A DNA stretch of 37,676 nucleotides from Chloroflexota bacterium (lineage in GTDB: Bacteria > Chloroflexota > Anaerolineae > Caldilineales > Caldilineaceae), in NCBI GenBank assembly GCA_003577005.1, contig QEUW01000080.1, forward strand, positions 1-37,676, given 5' to 3'. Below, in pieces: positions 1 to 8,694 of this stretch. A model generated the notes under the pieces. It was not told where the DNA came from. It searched no databases and saw nothing but the letters and a program-made list of their open reading frames with translations. Each line of letters begins with the position of its first letter. Position 1 is the stretch's first letter. The translations under genes were made by a program, and so were the position numbers.

Positions 1-54
1 AAACTGCTTGTCTTTGACCCTGTACAGGAGGCAATTGTGCAATGGATCGACTAA
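1..54 (+). CDS. xisH: XisH family protein, C-terminal end only
   Basis: The reading frame that enters at base 1 encodes the last 17 residues, ending F-D-P-V-Q-E-A-I-V-Q-W-I-D, before a TAA stop at 52-54. This hydrophobic tail ending in a W-I motif is what I know from XisH proteins, and the following gene is a clear xisI, its usual partner. XisH was named as a factor controlling excision of the cyanobacterial fdxN element and is a small nuclease-fold protein. The stop overlaps the xisI start by 13 bases, so the two are translationally coupled. The body of the gene lies outside the window, so the call rests on the tail and the partner. Confidence 0.7.
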   Translation, partial: KLLVFDPVQEAIVQWID

Positions 55-389
55 ATTGCTACCGCCAAATTGTAAAAGATCTGATCACCCGGTATGCCCG
101 GTTAAAGCCAGCCTATGGCGACATCGAGATCAAAGTGCTCTTTGATGAGATGCACGACCAGTACCAACTGCTCTACGTCGGTTGGGACGGCTACCAGCGC
201 ATCCACAACGTGATTTTGCATCTCGAACTGCGTGGCGACGGCGATGAGTGCAAGGTTTGGATCCAGTACGATGGCATCGAAGACGGCGTCGCCGCAGAGT
301 TGGTCGCAGCCGGCATCCCGCGCGATCACATCGTGCTTGGTTTTCAACCTGAAAATGTTCGACCGTACACTGAGTACGCCGTTGCCTGA
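42..389 (+). CDS. xisI: XisI family protein
   Basis: A 115-residue protein matching the XisI family over its full length. It has the typical start (M-D-R-L-x-x-Y-R-Q-I-V), the D-I-E motif near residue 27, the YVGWDGYQRIHN core, the K-V-W-I-Q-Y-D-G-I-E-D-G stretch, a G-I-P-R-D-H-I-V-L-G-F segment, and the T-E-Y-A-V-A tail. XisI and XisH were described as controlling factors for excision of the fdxN element in heterocystous cyanobacteria, but the pair is widespread in Chloroflexota that have no such element, so the true role here is unknown. The start overlaps the xisH stop. No recombinase is visible in the window. Confidence 0.9.
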   Translation: MDRLNCYRQIVKDLITRYARLKPAYGDIEIKVLFDEMHDQYQLLYVGWDGYQRIHNVILHLELRGDGDECKVWIQYDGIEDGVAAELVAAGIPRDHIVLGFQPENVRPYTEYAVA

Positions 390-415
390 ACCATTTACGG
401 CGCAGAGGCGTGCGG

Positions 416-1696
416 TCAGACCAGATAAAACGCCGTCTGCCGGCCAGCCAGCGGGCGGCAGCCCTGTTCGGTAAAGACCACATCTTCTTCCATCGATAGC
501 TGCACCTCTTCACCGCCCCATTCAGGCACGGGTCCCTGCACCGAAAGCTCCATCGTAAAGCAACTGTTGTAGATCACCTGCACATCCCCGCGACCGGGGT
601 TGTTCTCCTGCTCCCAGGGCAGGCCGATGAGTGGGCCGGGCTCGTGGAGAAAGAGGCCGGTCGAGTGCGAATAGACGCGCGGCTTGGGGATGCCCTCGTT
701 GCGCGCACGGCTCAGGATCTTGTGGAGCAGCTCGTTGCCGGTCAGCCCCACCTCGAACTCAGCCATGTAAATGTCCTGGAGCCGGTTGCCTTCGGCCAGC
801 AGCCGGCGCAAGCCTTCGGGGGCGTCGGTCTCACCCGGCTGTAACACATAGGCCAGTTGTTGGTGATCCGAGTTGAAACCCAGATATTTGAATCCCACAT
901 CACAGTGGATCAGGTCACCGGGGCGGATCACTCGGTCGTCCGCCCCGAATTGCTTCTGGCTGGCCTGCGAGCGGATCAGCCGGAAATAGGGCTTGAAGGC
1001 CATGGTAAAGCCTAACTCGGCGCAGCGTTGCCAGTAGGCCCACGGCAGGTCGTCGATGCTTGTCTGGCCGGGGATGATGGTTCGGCGGCTGTAGCATTCG
1101 GCGATGACATGATGCGCCACATGGCAGACATGTTCGTACATCTGGATGTCATCTTCCGTCAAGCTCGTCAGCCAGTGGATGGCCGCCGGCTCGGCCGAGA
1201 CCAGCCGCTCGACATAGCGGGCGGGCAGGCGTTCGGCCAACTGGCGGTGGAGGTTGTAGGTCAACCCGCCCGCCGCCCACTGGATCGAACCGATGTTGAT
1301 GCCGATGCGCTGCGGGTCGCGCTCCTCGATCAGACGCAGGAGTTGTGGCCACTGTTTGGATTCGAGTTGGCCGCTATAGGGGCGCTGGTAGAGATCATGC
1401 GTATTGGTGCCGGAGATGTTGTACCCTTCGACGCTGCCGTCGGCATTTGCAACAAAGACGAGCATTTGCAGAATCGGGCACCAGGTGTCCATCGGGATCA
1501 TTGTGGTGAAGACCGGGTCGAGGTTGTCTTCCTGGCAGAGGATAAGCCACATATCGAGATCGGCTGCGCGCATGGCGCCGGGCAGCACCTCGGCCAGCCG
1601 CCGCTTGAGCAGCCGGTGGATCACCTCTGCCCGCTGGCGCATGGGAAGGATGTGGGGAAAGGAGGCATGGCTAGACACTGTGCCGTTCGTCATCAT
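416..1696 (-). CDS. M24 family metallopeptidase (Xaa-Pro aminopeptidase-like)
   Basis: A 426-residue protein with an N-terminal creatinase-like domain (about 20-175) and a C-terminal pita-bread M24 domain (about 180-415). The five expected metal ligands are visible: D266 in H-C-D-V-G, D277 in N-S-D-H, H344 in S-H-S-T-G, E383 in T-M-E-L, and a Glu at about 397 in E-E-V-Q-L. The family hydrolyses Xaa-Pro bonds or related amide substrates such as creatine. Two ATGs in a row begin the gene, preceded by GGAG at 1706-1709. It is divergent from a cupin gene and points toward xisI. There is no signal peptide, so it should be cytoplasmic. The substrate cannot be read from the sequence. Confidence 0.9.
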   Translation of the reverse strand: MMTNGTVSSHASFPHILPMRQRAEVIHRLLKRRLAEVLPGAMRAADLDMWLILCQEDNLDPVFTTMIPMDTWCPILQMLVFVANADGSVEGYNISGTNTHDLYQRPYSGQLESKQWPQLLRLIEERDPQRIGINIGSIQWAAGGLTYNLHRQLAERLPARYVERLVSAEPAAIHWLTSLTEDDIQMYEHVCHVAHHVIAECYSRRTIIPGQTSIDDLPWAYWQRCAELGFTMAFKPYFRLIRSQASQKQFGADDRVIRPGDLIHCDVGFKYLGFNSDHQQLAYVLQPGETDAPEGLRRLLAEGNRLQDIYMAEFEVGLTGNELLHKILSRARNEGIPKPRVYSHSTGLFLHEPGPLIGLPWEQENNPGRGDVQVIYNSCFTMELSVQGPVPEWGGEEVQLSMEEDVVFTEQGCRPLAGRQTAFYLV

Positions 1697-1779
1697 CGGG
1701 CGTCGCTCCAGATTTTAATTTGGGTTTGGCCGGGTGTTACCGGTGAAGGTCAGACTATGATAGTATACCGGAAACGCTG

Positions 1780-1826
1780 GTGCGATGCACCTTTCAGGTG
1801 CGTTGCACTCGTAGAGTGCGATGCAC
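1780..1826. repeat. Three 11-mers GTGCGWTGCAC at 18-bp period
   Basis: GTGCGATGCAC (1780-1790), GTGCGTTGCAC (1798-1808) and GTGCGATGCAC (1816-1826) start exactly 18 bp apart. Each unit is itself nearly palindromic (GTGC-n3-GCAC). The same core occurs at 15588-15617 and, diverged, at 22706-22734. The array sits in the divergent region between the M24 peptidase and the cupin gene. It is also open in the cupin frame, which would add an N-terminal R-C-T repeat if an upstream start were used. Confidence 0.8.
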
Positions 1827-1878
1827 CAAACCCTTTCAAACAGCTTCTAAACCCATAGAGCCAGAACAGGTCAACCAA

Positions 1879-2421
1879 ATGGACAACCAACTGGAGCATT
1901 TGATTCAGCAGACGCAAGTCACTCTCTATCTCTTTCAAGACGATGGCGCCATTCCCAACAACCCCACCTTGCCTTTCCTGGTCTACCCGGGCGCGTTGCA
2001 GATAACCGGCGACGACCCGGCAGTGGTGGCCGAGCATGTCTTTACTGCCAACGGATGGGGCGGTCTATGGCGCAACGGCATCTATTCCTTTCACCACTAT
2101 CACAGCACGGCGCACGAGGTGCTGGCCATCTGCCGAGGCGAGGCGCGGGTGCAATTTGGCGGCGAGCAAGGGGTGGTTTTGGAGGTGCGCCCAAGGGATG
2201 TCGTGGTCATCCCGGCGGGGGTGGGGCATAAGAACCTGGGTTCGAGCGACGATCTGCTGGTGGTAGGCGCTTACCCGCCCGGCCAACAGTGGGACCTCTG
2301 TTCTGGCAGGCCCGAAGAACGGCCTGGTGTGCTCGAGAATATCGCCCGCGTGCCGCTGCCGCTGACTGACCCGGTCTTTGGCCAGGAGGGACCACTGCTG
2401 GAGCATTGGGGCGTTCAATAG
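1879..2421 (+). CDS. Cupin domain protein (YjlB-like)
   Basis: A 180-residue single-domain cupin. Motif 1 is visible as the histidine-rich H-H-Y-H-S-T-A-H-E-V stretch near residue 75, and motif 2 as P-R-D-V-V-V-I-P-A-G-V-G-H-K near residues 112-125. These supply the metal-binding His and Glu side chains. Similar proteins (YjlB type) are stand-alone cupins of unknown substrate. The frame is open back to 1780, but I chose ATG 1879 because the upstream part encodes only a translated DNA repeat and because a weak AGG-containing site lies before 1879. The gene is convergent with the permease at 2503. Confidence 0.8.
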   Translation: MDNQLEHLIQQTQVTLYLFQDDGAIPNNPTLPFLVYPGALQITGDDPAVVAEHVFTANGWGGLWRNGIYSFHHYHSTAHEVLAICRGEARVQFGGEQGVVLEVRPRDVVVIPAGVGHKNLGSSDDLLVVGAYPPGQQWDLCSGRPEERPGVLENIARVPLPLTDPVFGQEGPLLEHWGVQ

Positions 2422-2502
2422 TATCGCAAACAGATCAGGGGTCTTTGCCTCTGCTGAAATGATTCGCATCCGTCCCCGTACGACAGTATCGGGTACCGGT
2501 CA

Positions 2503-3411
2503 TCATCCTTTGCTGCCAGATAGTACAATCCCCTGGATAAAGAGACGCTGGGTGAAGAAATAGACGAGCAGAACCGGCAATAACGACATCGTGGACGCCG
2601 CCATCAAGTGGCTCATCTCGATGCGATAGGCATTGCGAAAGCCGGCCAGGCCCAGCGAAATCGTGTACTTGCTCTGGTCGGTCAGATAGATCAAGGGCAA
2701 GATCAAGTCATTCCAGTGATTGACAAATGAAAAGATGGCAACGGTCGCCAGCGCCGGTTTGGCCAGCGGCATCACAATCTGTGCATAGATGCGCAGTGTG
2801 CTGGCGCCGTCGATGCGTGCGGCGTCTTCCAAGTCTGTCGACACGCCCATGAAATATTGGCGCAGCAAAAACGTGTAGAATGGAACGGCGAAGAACCCCG
2901 GTACGATCAGCGGCAGAAAGGTGTTCGTCCAACCCAGCACGCGAAAGAGGATAAAGGTCGGCGCCAGGGTTACCCAGAAGGGCACCATCATCGTGCTGAG
3001 CATGATGAGGAAGAAGATGCGCCGGCCAGGGAAGCGCAGGCGGGCAAAGGAAAAAGCGGCCAGCGAGCTGCCCAGGATGTTGCCGATGATGTTCATGCCC
3101 GTGATAAAGACCGTATTGATAGTGTAGGTCATAAAGGGCGCCGAATTCCAGGCCCTGGCATAGTTGGACCATTGGATCGGTTCTGGGATCCATTGGGGTG
3201 GAAAGAGGTAGACCTGTTCGCTCGGCTTGAGGCTGGTTGAAAGCATCCACAGCAGGGGCAGCATAAACAGAAGCCCGCCGCCGATCAACGCCGCATAGGT
3301 AAGGGCCTGCCAGCGTAAGCGACGCAGATTGATCCGCCGCTGAGTGTGGTTAACGGCGCGCTCTGTCATATTTCGTTTGAGCGCCTCCGGTCTGATTTTT
3401 GCGTCCTGCAT
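2503..3411 (-). CDS. Carbohydrate ABC transporter permease, MalG type
   Basis: A 302-residue inner-membrane permease with six predicted hydrophobic segments. The cytoplasmic EAA loop is visible as L-E-D-A-A-R-I-D-G-A-S, followed by I-V-M-P-L-A-K-P-A, which docks the ATPase. This is the MalG/UgpE half of a CUT1 importer. A GTG start at 3432 would overlap the MalF-like gene, but ATG 3411 lies 7 bases after that stop with a GAAAGGGA site upstream, so I use it. No ATP-binding subunit is encoded nearby. Such importers commonly share a distant MsmX/UgpC-type ATPase. Confidence 0.9.
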   Translation of the reverse strand: MQDAKIRPEALKRNMTERAVNHTQRRINLRRLRWQALTYAALIGGGLLFMLPLLWMLSTSLKPSEQVYLFPPQWIPEPIQWSNYARAWNSAPFMTYTINTVFITGMNIIGNILGSSLAAFSFARLRFPGRRIFFLIMLSTMMVPFWVTLAPTFILFRVLGWTNTFLPLIVPGFFAVPFYTFLLRQYFMGVSTDLEDAARIDGASTLRIYAQIVMPLAKPALATVAIFSFVNHWNDLILPLIYLTDQSKYTISLGLAGFRNAYRIEMSHLMAASTMSLLPVLLVYFFTQRLFIQGIVLSGSKG

Positions 3412-3418
3412 ACGTCTG

Positions 3419-4318
3419 CTATTCCCTTTCACCCGCGTAGAAAACCCAGAACTGCGAGGAGCGGATGACTGCCAGGGACAAGACCAGGACGATCACAAAC
3501 AGCACCCAGGCCAGCGCGCTGGCGTAACCCATCCGGGCGTAACCGAAGGCATTGTTGTAGATGTGTAACACATAGAAATATGTAGCGTAGTTGGGGCCGC
3601 CTTTGGTAATAATCCAGGCATTCGTAAAGGTCTGGAAGACGGCAATAACCCCCACCACCAGATTGAACAAGATCGTCGGCGTAAGCATGGGAATGGTCAC
3701 GTGCCAGAACTGGCGCATCACGTTGGCGCCATCGAGTTTGGCTGCCTCGTATAGTTCCTCGGGGATCCCCTGTAGTGAGGCCAAGTAGATGATCATCAAG
3801 CCGCCCGCGCCCCACAGGCTGATAAAAGCAAAGGCCGGCACAGCCCAGACCGGCGTGAGCAACCAGGCGGGCCCCTCGATGCCGAACAGGCTCAACAGCC
3901 AGTTGAGCAGACCAAACTGGCTGTTGAAAATCCAGGACCAGAGGAGCGCTACGGCCACGCCGGAGGTTACCGCCGGTAGGTAGTAGATCGTGCGGAAGAG
4001 GCCGATGCCGTACACTTTTTGGTTGAGCAGCAGCGCCATGCCCAGCGCGACCACAATTCCCGGCGGCAGCGCCAATAGGGCATAGATGGCCGTGACTTTC
4101 AGAGACTGCCAAAAGAGCTTGTCTTTGACAAACATGGTCACATAATTCTCTACCCCCACAAATCGCATATCCAAACCCACCTGCCAATCTGTGAGGGAGA
4201 GAGAAAGCGAGGCCAGGATAGGCCCTATCGTAAAGAGGATGAACCCCAACAACCAGGGCAGAAGAAAGATATAACCCTCAAGCGCTTCGCGCCGTAGCAA
4301 TCCTGACCGCCTTACCAT
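3419..4318 (-). CDS. Carbohydrate ABC transporter permease, MalF/UgpA type
   Basis: A 299-residue permease with the CUT1 layout. The first membrane segment begins L-E-G-Y-I-F-L-L-P-W, and the EAA loop reads E-E-L-Y-E-A-A-K-L-D-G-A-N near residue 197, followed by the H-V-T-I-P-M-L-T-P motif. The frame is open to 4384, but ATG 4318 has AAAGGAG (4327-4333) at good spacing and is preferred. It pairs with the downstream MalG-type gene and the upstream solute-binding lipoprotein. The substrate is probably a sugar or sugar derivative. Confidence 0.9.
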   Translation of the reverse strand: MVRRSGLLRREALEGYIFLLPWLLGFILFTIGPILASLSLSLTDWQVGLDMRFVGVENYVTMFVKDKLFWQSLKVTAIYALLALPPGIVVALGMALLLNQKVYGIGLFRTIYYLPAVTSGVAVALLWSWIFNSQFGLLNWLLSLFGIEGPAWLLTPVWAVPAFAFISLWGAGGLMIIYLASLQGIPEELYEAAKLDGANVMRQFWHVTIPMLTPTILFNLVVGVIAVFQTFTNAWIITKGGPNYATYFYVLHIYNNAFGYARMGYASALAWVLFVIVLVLSLAVIRSSQFWVFYAGERE

Positions 4319-4472
4319 CCTGGCAACTCCTTTCGGCCTGTCGCCTGGGGGGAGGCCGGTCTCTCCCCAGGCGTTCGCAACCACGCTTCAAAAATCAGCT
4401 CAAAATCTCTGTGTGCTGTGCCTGTGCCGCTCGAAAGCTTTTCAGAGCCACAGTCGATTTTGCGATCGTTCT

Positions 4473-5831
4473 TCAGTCTAGATACTTGTCCAGGATCGCC
4501 TGGATTTCCTGCTGAATCTGAGGCAACATCTCTTCGGCTCGGGCTTCGCCGGTGACGAGAATCGGGCCGATCAGGTTGGGATATTGATCCTCCATTTCTT
4601 TCTCAGCCGGCGTTACCGGCACAGAACGGCCACGCTCCAGCGCGTCGATCCACTTGGCGGCGTGCTCAGGCTCGCCACTGCCGGAATTGAGCACATGTTC
4701 CAGCCAGGCGTTGACGACCGATTTTCGCCCGGGCAAAGCCCAGTTGTCCTCCACAATAAAGACTTGCTGCATTTCGGGGCGGGAAAGGAAGCGAATCAAA
4801 TTCCAGGCCGCATCTGGATCAGCGGCGTCGCGACCCAGCGCATAACCGGCGCCATAGTTGATGGAGAGATTCTGCCCTTCTTCGGCGGGATTGTCGGGCA
4901 GGGAAACGACATCCCAACTGTTGCCCTCGCCCAGCCGATCGCGCACGGCGGTGATCTCCCAGACGCCCGCCACGGTCATAGCAAGCTGGCTGCTGGTAAA
5001 GAGATCCACCCCCTCAGGCAGATCCTCGGTGCGGGGGATCACGCGTTCTTTGAACTTCAGATCCTGCAGCATGTTCAAAGCCTGCGCATTTTCGGGGTGA
5101 TCGATGATGCAGCGGTTGTTCTCGGTGTCGACGATACCTGCCGGCAGCCACAACCAGGCAAAGCCAGACGCCGTCAGCATCCAGGCCGGGTCGAACCCCC
5201 AGCGGGTAACCTGGTCACCCTCTTTCTTCGTCAGTTGGCGGATCACATCGGGGAACTCATCGTAGTATCCCCACGGCGCATCTGGATAGGGAACACCCGC
5301 TTCTTCAAACGCTTCTGGACGAAACTTCAAGGTGATCGAGGAAATATTTTCGGGGATGATGTACCAATCATTCTTGTATTGCAACTGTGGCACCTGAATC
5401 GGCCAGAAATCGTCCAACAGGGCATCACGCTCCGGGTCGGCGTCCAAATAGGGGGTCAGCGGCTTGATCCAATTCAGACGGGCGCGCGAAGCAGTCTTTT
5501 GGGTCCGGCTGTAAAAAACGCCAGGCAGGGTGCCACCGGCAGCCCACGTCGTCAATGACTGTTCCCAATCGGAGGTGACGTGGGTGTACTCTACCTCAAT
5601 GTTTGGAAAGGCTTCTTTGAACTGGGGCAAGATGCTTCGGTAGCGTTCCTCACGCCACCCGACATCGTTCGTCATGAAGCGGACTGTCGTGCTGGCTTGA
5701 CCGGGGCTGCTCTGGCCAGACTGTTCTCCCGTACCGGTCGCAGGGGCGCATGCGGCCAAGGTCACACCGGCGACGGCAACAGTGGCGAACTGGAGAAATT
5801 GACGGCGTGACAACCGACTCTTTGTGTCCAT
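4473..5831 (-). CDS. Extracellular sugar-binding lipoprotein of an ABC importer
   Basis: A 452-residue family 1 extracellular solute-binding protein. The N-terminus has a twin-arginine motif S-R-R-Q-F-L (residues 8-13), a hydrophobic stretch, and the lipobox L-A-A-C with C28 as the lipidated residue, followed by a Ser/Gly/Thr linker. This implies folding in the cytoplasm, Tat export and anchoring outside the membrane. Start ATG 5831 is preferred over an upstream ATG at 5864 because a GAGAGGAAAAAGG site precedes it and the signal peptide then has normal length. It is encoded 154 bases upstream of the permease genes. Ligand unknown. Confidence 0.92.
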   Translation of the reverse strand: MDTKSRLSRRQFLQFATVAVAGVTLAACAPATGTGEQSGQSSPGQASTTVRFMTNDVGWREERYRSILPQFKEAFPNIEVEYTHVTSDWEQSLTTWAAGGTLPGVFYSRTQKTASRARLNWIKPLTPYLDADPERDALLDDFWPIQVPQLQYKNDWYIIPENISSITLKFRPEAFEEAGVPYPDAPWGYYDEFPDVIRQLTKKEGDQVTRWGFDPAWMLTASGFAWLWLPAGIVDTENNRCIIDHPENAQALNMLQDLKFKERVIPRTEDLPEGVDLFTSSQLAMTVAGVWEITAVRDRLGEGNSWDVVSLPDNPAEEGQNLSINYGAGYALGRDAADPDAAWNLIRFLSRPEMQQVFIVEDNWALPGRKSVVNAWLEHVLNSGSGEPEHAAKWIDALERGRSVPVTPAEKEMEDQYPNLIGPILVTGEARAEEMLPQIQQEIQAILDKYLD

Positions 5832-5935
5832 CCTTTTTCCTCTCCTGGTTTCTGTGCAAGACAAGATAGCGTGACAAAACGAATACGCCGCCTGGTCGCC
5901 CGGTCACTCGTGCAAAAACCAAGCGCAAAGTTTCT

Positions 5936-6682
5936 CTACAGTTGTTTGGCAAACCAGCGCAGTGTGTTCTGCCACATCTGCGGCGTGAACTGGTGGGTCG
6001 TATCCGGCTGGAGATAGACCTCCAATCGCTCCGGGCGCCGAGCGTAGGCAGGTTGCAGCGCCGCAACAAAACGTTGGGCGCCGTCGGGCGGAACTTGCTG
6101 GTCCAGCGCGCCACACTGAAAGCTGATGGCCGGGCAATGTTGGTAACTTTCCAAATGGGTCAATGGATTACGCCGGTCATAGCAAGCCTGCGCTTCAGCG
6201 CCTGGGGCGCCGGGTGGCTCAAACGAGCCAGGACGCAACCAGTCAGCAGTGGCAATACAGGCGGTCACGGCAACAATGCGGCAGTCTACCCCCGCGGCCG
6301 CCACGCTAATGTCGCCGCCCATCGAGATGCCACCCATGCCCACCTGCGGCGTGACGCCCAGCGTTTGCATGGCCCAGTCGATCACAGTCGGCGCCTCCTC
6401 GGCTGTATGGGCCAGAATGGGCCAGAAATAGCGGCGAATGTTGCCGCGCACTCGTTCACGCAGCGTTTCGAGCGGCTCGATCCGTCGCTCACCATGCTGG
6501 TACGGGTCAAAGCTCAGCCCGACAAATCCAGCCGCAGCAAGGTCGTGCAGATGGCTCTCGACCCCTTCCTTGGCGCCGCTAAAGCCGGGAAGCCAGATGA
6601 CGAGCTTGCGCGTCGCAGCGCTTTCCGGCTCTACCCAGATCAGCGGAATTCCAGCGACAACGCTCTTGTTGACTTGGAGCAC
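5936..6682 (-). CDS. Dienelactone hydrolase-like alpha/beta esterase
   Basis: A 248-residue alpha/beta hydrolase with a readable catalytic triad: nucleophile S120 in G-G-I-S-M-G-G, acid D194 in G-A-L-D-Q-Q-V, and base H230 in D-T-T-H-Q-F. The oxyanion region P-G-F-S-G is at 32-36. The overall layout resembles YtmA/YjfP-type esterases and dienelactone hydrolases. The start is GTG with an AGGG upstream. It lies between the PhyH gene (61 bases upstream) and the sugar-binding protein, so it probably deacylates or cleaves an ester of the imported compound. Confidence 0.88.
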   Translation of the reverse strand: MLQVNKSVVAGIPLIWVEPESAATRKLVIWLPGFSGAKEGVESHLHDLAAAGFVGLSFDPYQHGERRIEPLETLRERVRGNIRRYFWPILAHTAEEAPTVIDWAMQTLGVTPQVGMGGISMGGDISVAAAGVDCRIVAVTACIATADWLRPGSFEPPGAPGAEAQACYDRRNPLTHLESYQHCPAISFQCGALDQQVPPDGAQRFVAALQPAYARRPERLEVYLQPDTTHQFTPQMWQNTLRWFAKQL

Positions 6683-6743
6683 CCTTTGTCCCTCGCACTT
6701 CTACTTGACACTGGGGGAGCAAGCGAGACTTGCAGCGAGCGTC

Positions 6744-7490
6744 TCACCACTGCGGCACACCGCCGAGCAGCAGTTTTTGTTCTGCCGTGCCGTGTTCACG
6801 CAAGCGAGAGGCCAGCGGTCCTGTAAACGGCTCACGCGACTTCATCCACGCATTCTGATAGCACATCAGGCAGACACGACGTCGCGCCTCCGACTTGTTT
6901 GCTGCCCCACGATGATAGAGCCAGCCATTGAACAGGATCGCCTGTCCAGGCTTGGCGAGAATGAACTGCTCATCTGGGAAACGGGGATACCCTTCCGGGG
7001 GTTTGAAGGGAGCCCGGTGGCTACCGGGCACCACGACAATCGGGCCGTTCTCCATGGTCAACTCATCGAGATAATAGCCGCAGTTGATCTGACCGGGGAT
7101 GCTGCCAAAGGGGGTGCCGTCGGGGTCCACCGGCCAGGGGCCGTCGCGATGCCAGCTCTGATCAGGCGCCCCGGGCTCGGTGACGCGCGCGGTGGCGCTG
7201 TGCAGTTGCACACAATTTCCCAAAGTGGCCTTCATGCGCGCAAGCACAGGCGGGTTGTCCAACAAGAAGGTAAAACGCTCGTCCTCCTCGAGCAGTTGGT
7301 GGGAAAATTGCGTTTTGGTGCGCGCAAACGTTTCATCTAGCGCACTGCGCAATGTCTCAACCTGCTCATTCGTCAGAGCATTCTCGATAACAAGATATCC
7401 CCACTTGAGGAAAAATTTCACCTCGCGCTCAAGCTCTGGCGTCAAGTCGGGATTGAGACGAGTAGGCACAATCGAAACGTCGTACCGCAT
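6744..7490 (-). CDS. Phytanoyl-CoA dioxygenase (PhyH) family oxygenase
   Basis: A 248-residue Fe(II)/2-oxoglutarate-dependent oxygenase of the PhyH family. The metal triad is visible as H114-R-D116 and the distal H193 in L-Y-H-R-G-A. The V-P-G-S-H motif at 154-158 is typical. These enzymes hydroxylate small molecules including fatty acids, sugars and secondary metabolites. ATG 7490 has a GAAAGGA site. The gene follows the GntR regulator and precedes the esterase in one apparent operon with the ABC importer, suggesting oxidative attack on the imported substrate. A second PhyH gene at 8695 belongs to a different subgroup by sequence. Confidence 0.9.
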   Translation of the reverse strand: MRYDVSIVPTRLNPDLTPELEREVKFFLKWGYLVIENALTNEQVETLRSALDETFARTKTQFSHQLLEEDERFTFLLDNPPVLARMKATLGNCVQLHSATARVTEPGAPDQSWHRDGPWPVDPDGTPFGSIPGQINCGYYLDELTMENGPIVVVPGSHRAPFKPPEGYPRFPDEQFILAKPGQAILFNGWLYHRGAANKSEARRRVCLMCYQNAWMKSREPFTGPLASRLREHGTAEQKLLLGGVPQW

Positions 7491-7626
7491 AAAAAATCCT
7501 TTCGTTGGGTGATTACAGCATCAATGCTTTGCTCTGTTCGCCACGAACGGGTTAGTGAGATAGAAATCGCCTGTGATAGCGCAGCCACCGTTCTGGCTCT
7601 TGCCGCCTTACAACCAGAGTCTATGT

Positions 7627-8430
7627 TTATGGTCTATGTGGTGCGTGTGTAAGGGTTCGATCGCGTGATTCATGTTGCGCAAGCGTCATTGAGCGACCCC
7701 GTTGGTCAAAGACGAGCGCGCTAGCCGGTTGGCTTTCCAGATCTTCTCTGACCGCTTCGAGATGGTCACGCATCATTTCGCGCGCCGTGGTCGAATCTCC
7801 CTGTTCAACTGCTGCAAAGATCTGGACATGCCCGCGCATTGCTCGTTCGGCCCCGGTCAGACCAAGCGTAAGCTTGCGGCTGGCGCGCATCAAGCCCGTC
7901 ACCGCCTGAAAGATCAGTTCGAGCAGGGGGTTTGCGGCTGCACGAGCTAGCGTGTAGTGGAATTCCATATCCGCGTCAACCAGGTCTTCCAGGGTGGCGT
8001 CCGGATTCTCCATCGCCAGCATACTCTGGCGCAGGGTGTAGAGCTGTGCAGGCGTCCGGTTGAGCGCAGCCAAACTGGCAATTTCAGTCTCCAGGATGAC
8101 GCGCATCTGCCAGAGATGCCAAAACGTCACTGAGCGCCGCCGCAGTAAGAGCGAAAAGGCTTGTGCCACCGTCTCTTCGCTGGCCGGCTCGCGGACAACA
8201 ACCCCGCGGCCGCGCTGGACCTCAACCAGCCCTTTGGCGATCAAGACCTTGGTTGCCTCGCGCACCACCGTACGGCTCACGCCAAACTCTTCGGCTAGTT
8301 GGGGTTCTGGCGGCAGAAACGTTCCTGGCAACAACTCGCCATCGATGATGCGCTCACTGAGCACATCCGCCACCTGTTCGCTTAGCCCGATGGTGGGCTG
8401 GGCTATTGAACCGCTTTGGTCCCCGCTCAT
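7627..8430 (-). CDS. GntR-family regulator, FadR subfamily (FCD domain)
   Basis: A 267-residue regulator with an N-terminal winged helix (about 15-82; L-A-E-E-F-G-V-S-R-T-V-V-R-E-A helix-turn-helix) and a C-terminal FCD all-helical ligand domain. The FCD metal-binding residues appear as D154, H158 (D-M-E-F-H), H201 (R-G-H) and H223 (R-D-H). A TTG start at 8475 is possible, but ATG 8430 gives a standard N-terminus. Neither has a strong ribosome site. It heads the minus-strand operon and faces the second PhyH gene, so it probably represses both in the absence of a carboxylate or sugar-acid ligand. Confidence 0.9.
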   Translation of the reverse strand: MSGDQSGSIAQPTIGLSEQVADVLSERIIDGELLPGTFLPPEPQLAEEFGVSRTVVREATKVLIAKGLVEVQRGRGVVVREPASEETVAQAFSLLLRRRSVTFWHLWQMRVILETEIASLAALNRTPAQLYTLRQSMLAMENPDATLEDLVDADMEFHYTLARAAANPLLELIFQAVTGLMRASRKLTLGLTGAERAMRGHVQIFAAVEQGDSTTAREMMRDHLEAVREDLESQPASALVFDQRGRSMTLAQHESRDRTLTHAPHRP

Positions 8431-8496
8431 CGTTACGTTGCCGGATATGGAAAGGATGTAGTCTGATGGGTACAAAGAGACATAATATGAATCAGG

Positions 8497-8515
8497 TTAG
8501 ACATATGATGTCAAA
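8497..8515. promoter_or_regulatory. Candidate GntR operator, inverted repeat
   Basis: TTAGACAT, a 3-base spacer ATG, then ATGTCAAA form an inverted repeat with 7 of 8 positions matching. It lies between the divergent gntR operon and the second PhyH gene. Length, symmetry and the GACAT/ATGTC halves suit FadR-subfamily operators, but the assignment is by position and symmetry only. Confidence 0.45.
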
Positions 8516-8604
8516 CTGCGAGAGATTATAGGCCAGACCTCTAACCTTGTCAAATAGATGTAAATGTATAATCGAAAAATCCGAGCTATGCCTGTAAACC
8601 ACGG

Positions 8605-8633
8605 TTGAACCCAAACGGGGTTTCGGCTACAAT
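8605..8633 (+). promoter_or_regulatory. Sigma-70-type promoter for the second PhyH gene
   Basis: TTGAAC at 8605-8610 and TACAAT at 8628-8633 are separated by 17 bases, the optimal spacing. The start codon at 8695 lies about 55 bases past the expected transcription start. Two other -10-like sequences (TATAAT at 8567-8572) lie upstream but lack a well-spaced -35. Confidence 0.55.
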
Positions 8634-8694
8634 AGACGGAACCCTGTTTGCAAGATCAACCTGTTTATGTCAAAGCCACAAAGGAAGAAACCGT

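Noticed and set aside
631..1858. Long plus-strand ORFs opposite the M24 peptidase gene
   Set aside because: They are antisense shadows in high-GC DNA: Arg/Gly/Ala-rich, no ribosome site, while the minus strand has a full M24 active site.
4584..5558. 324-codon plus-strand ORF inside the first sugar-binding protein gene
   Set aside because: Antisense of a clear lipoprotein gene, with low-complexity content and no ribosome site.
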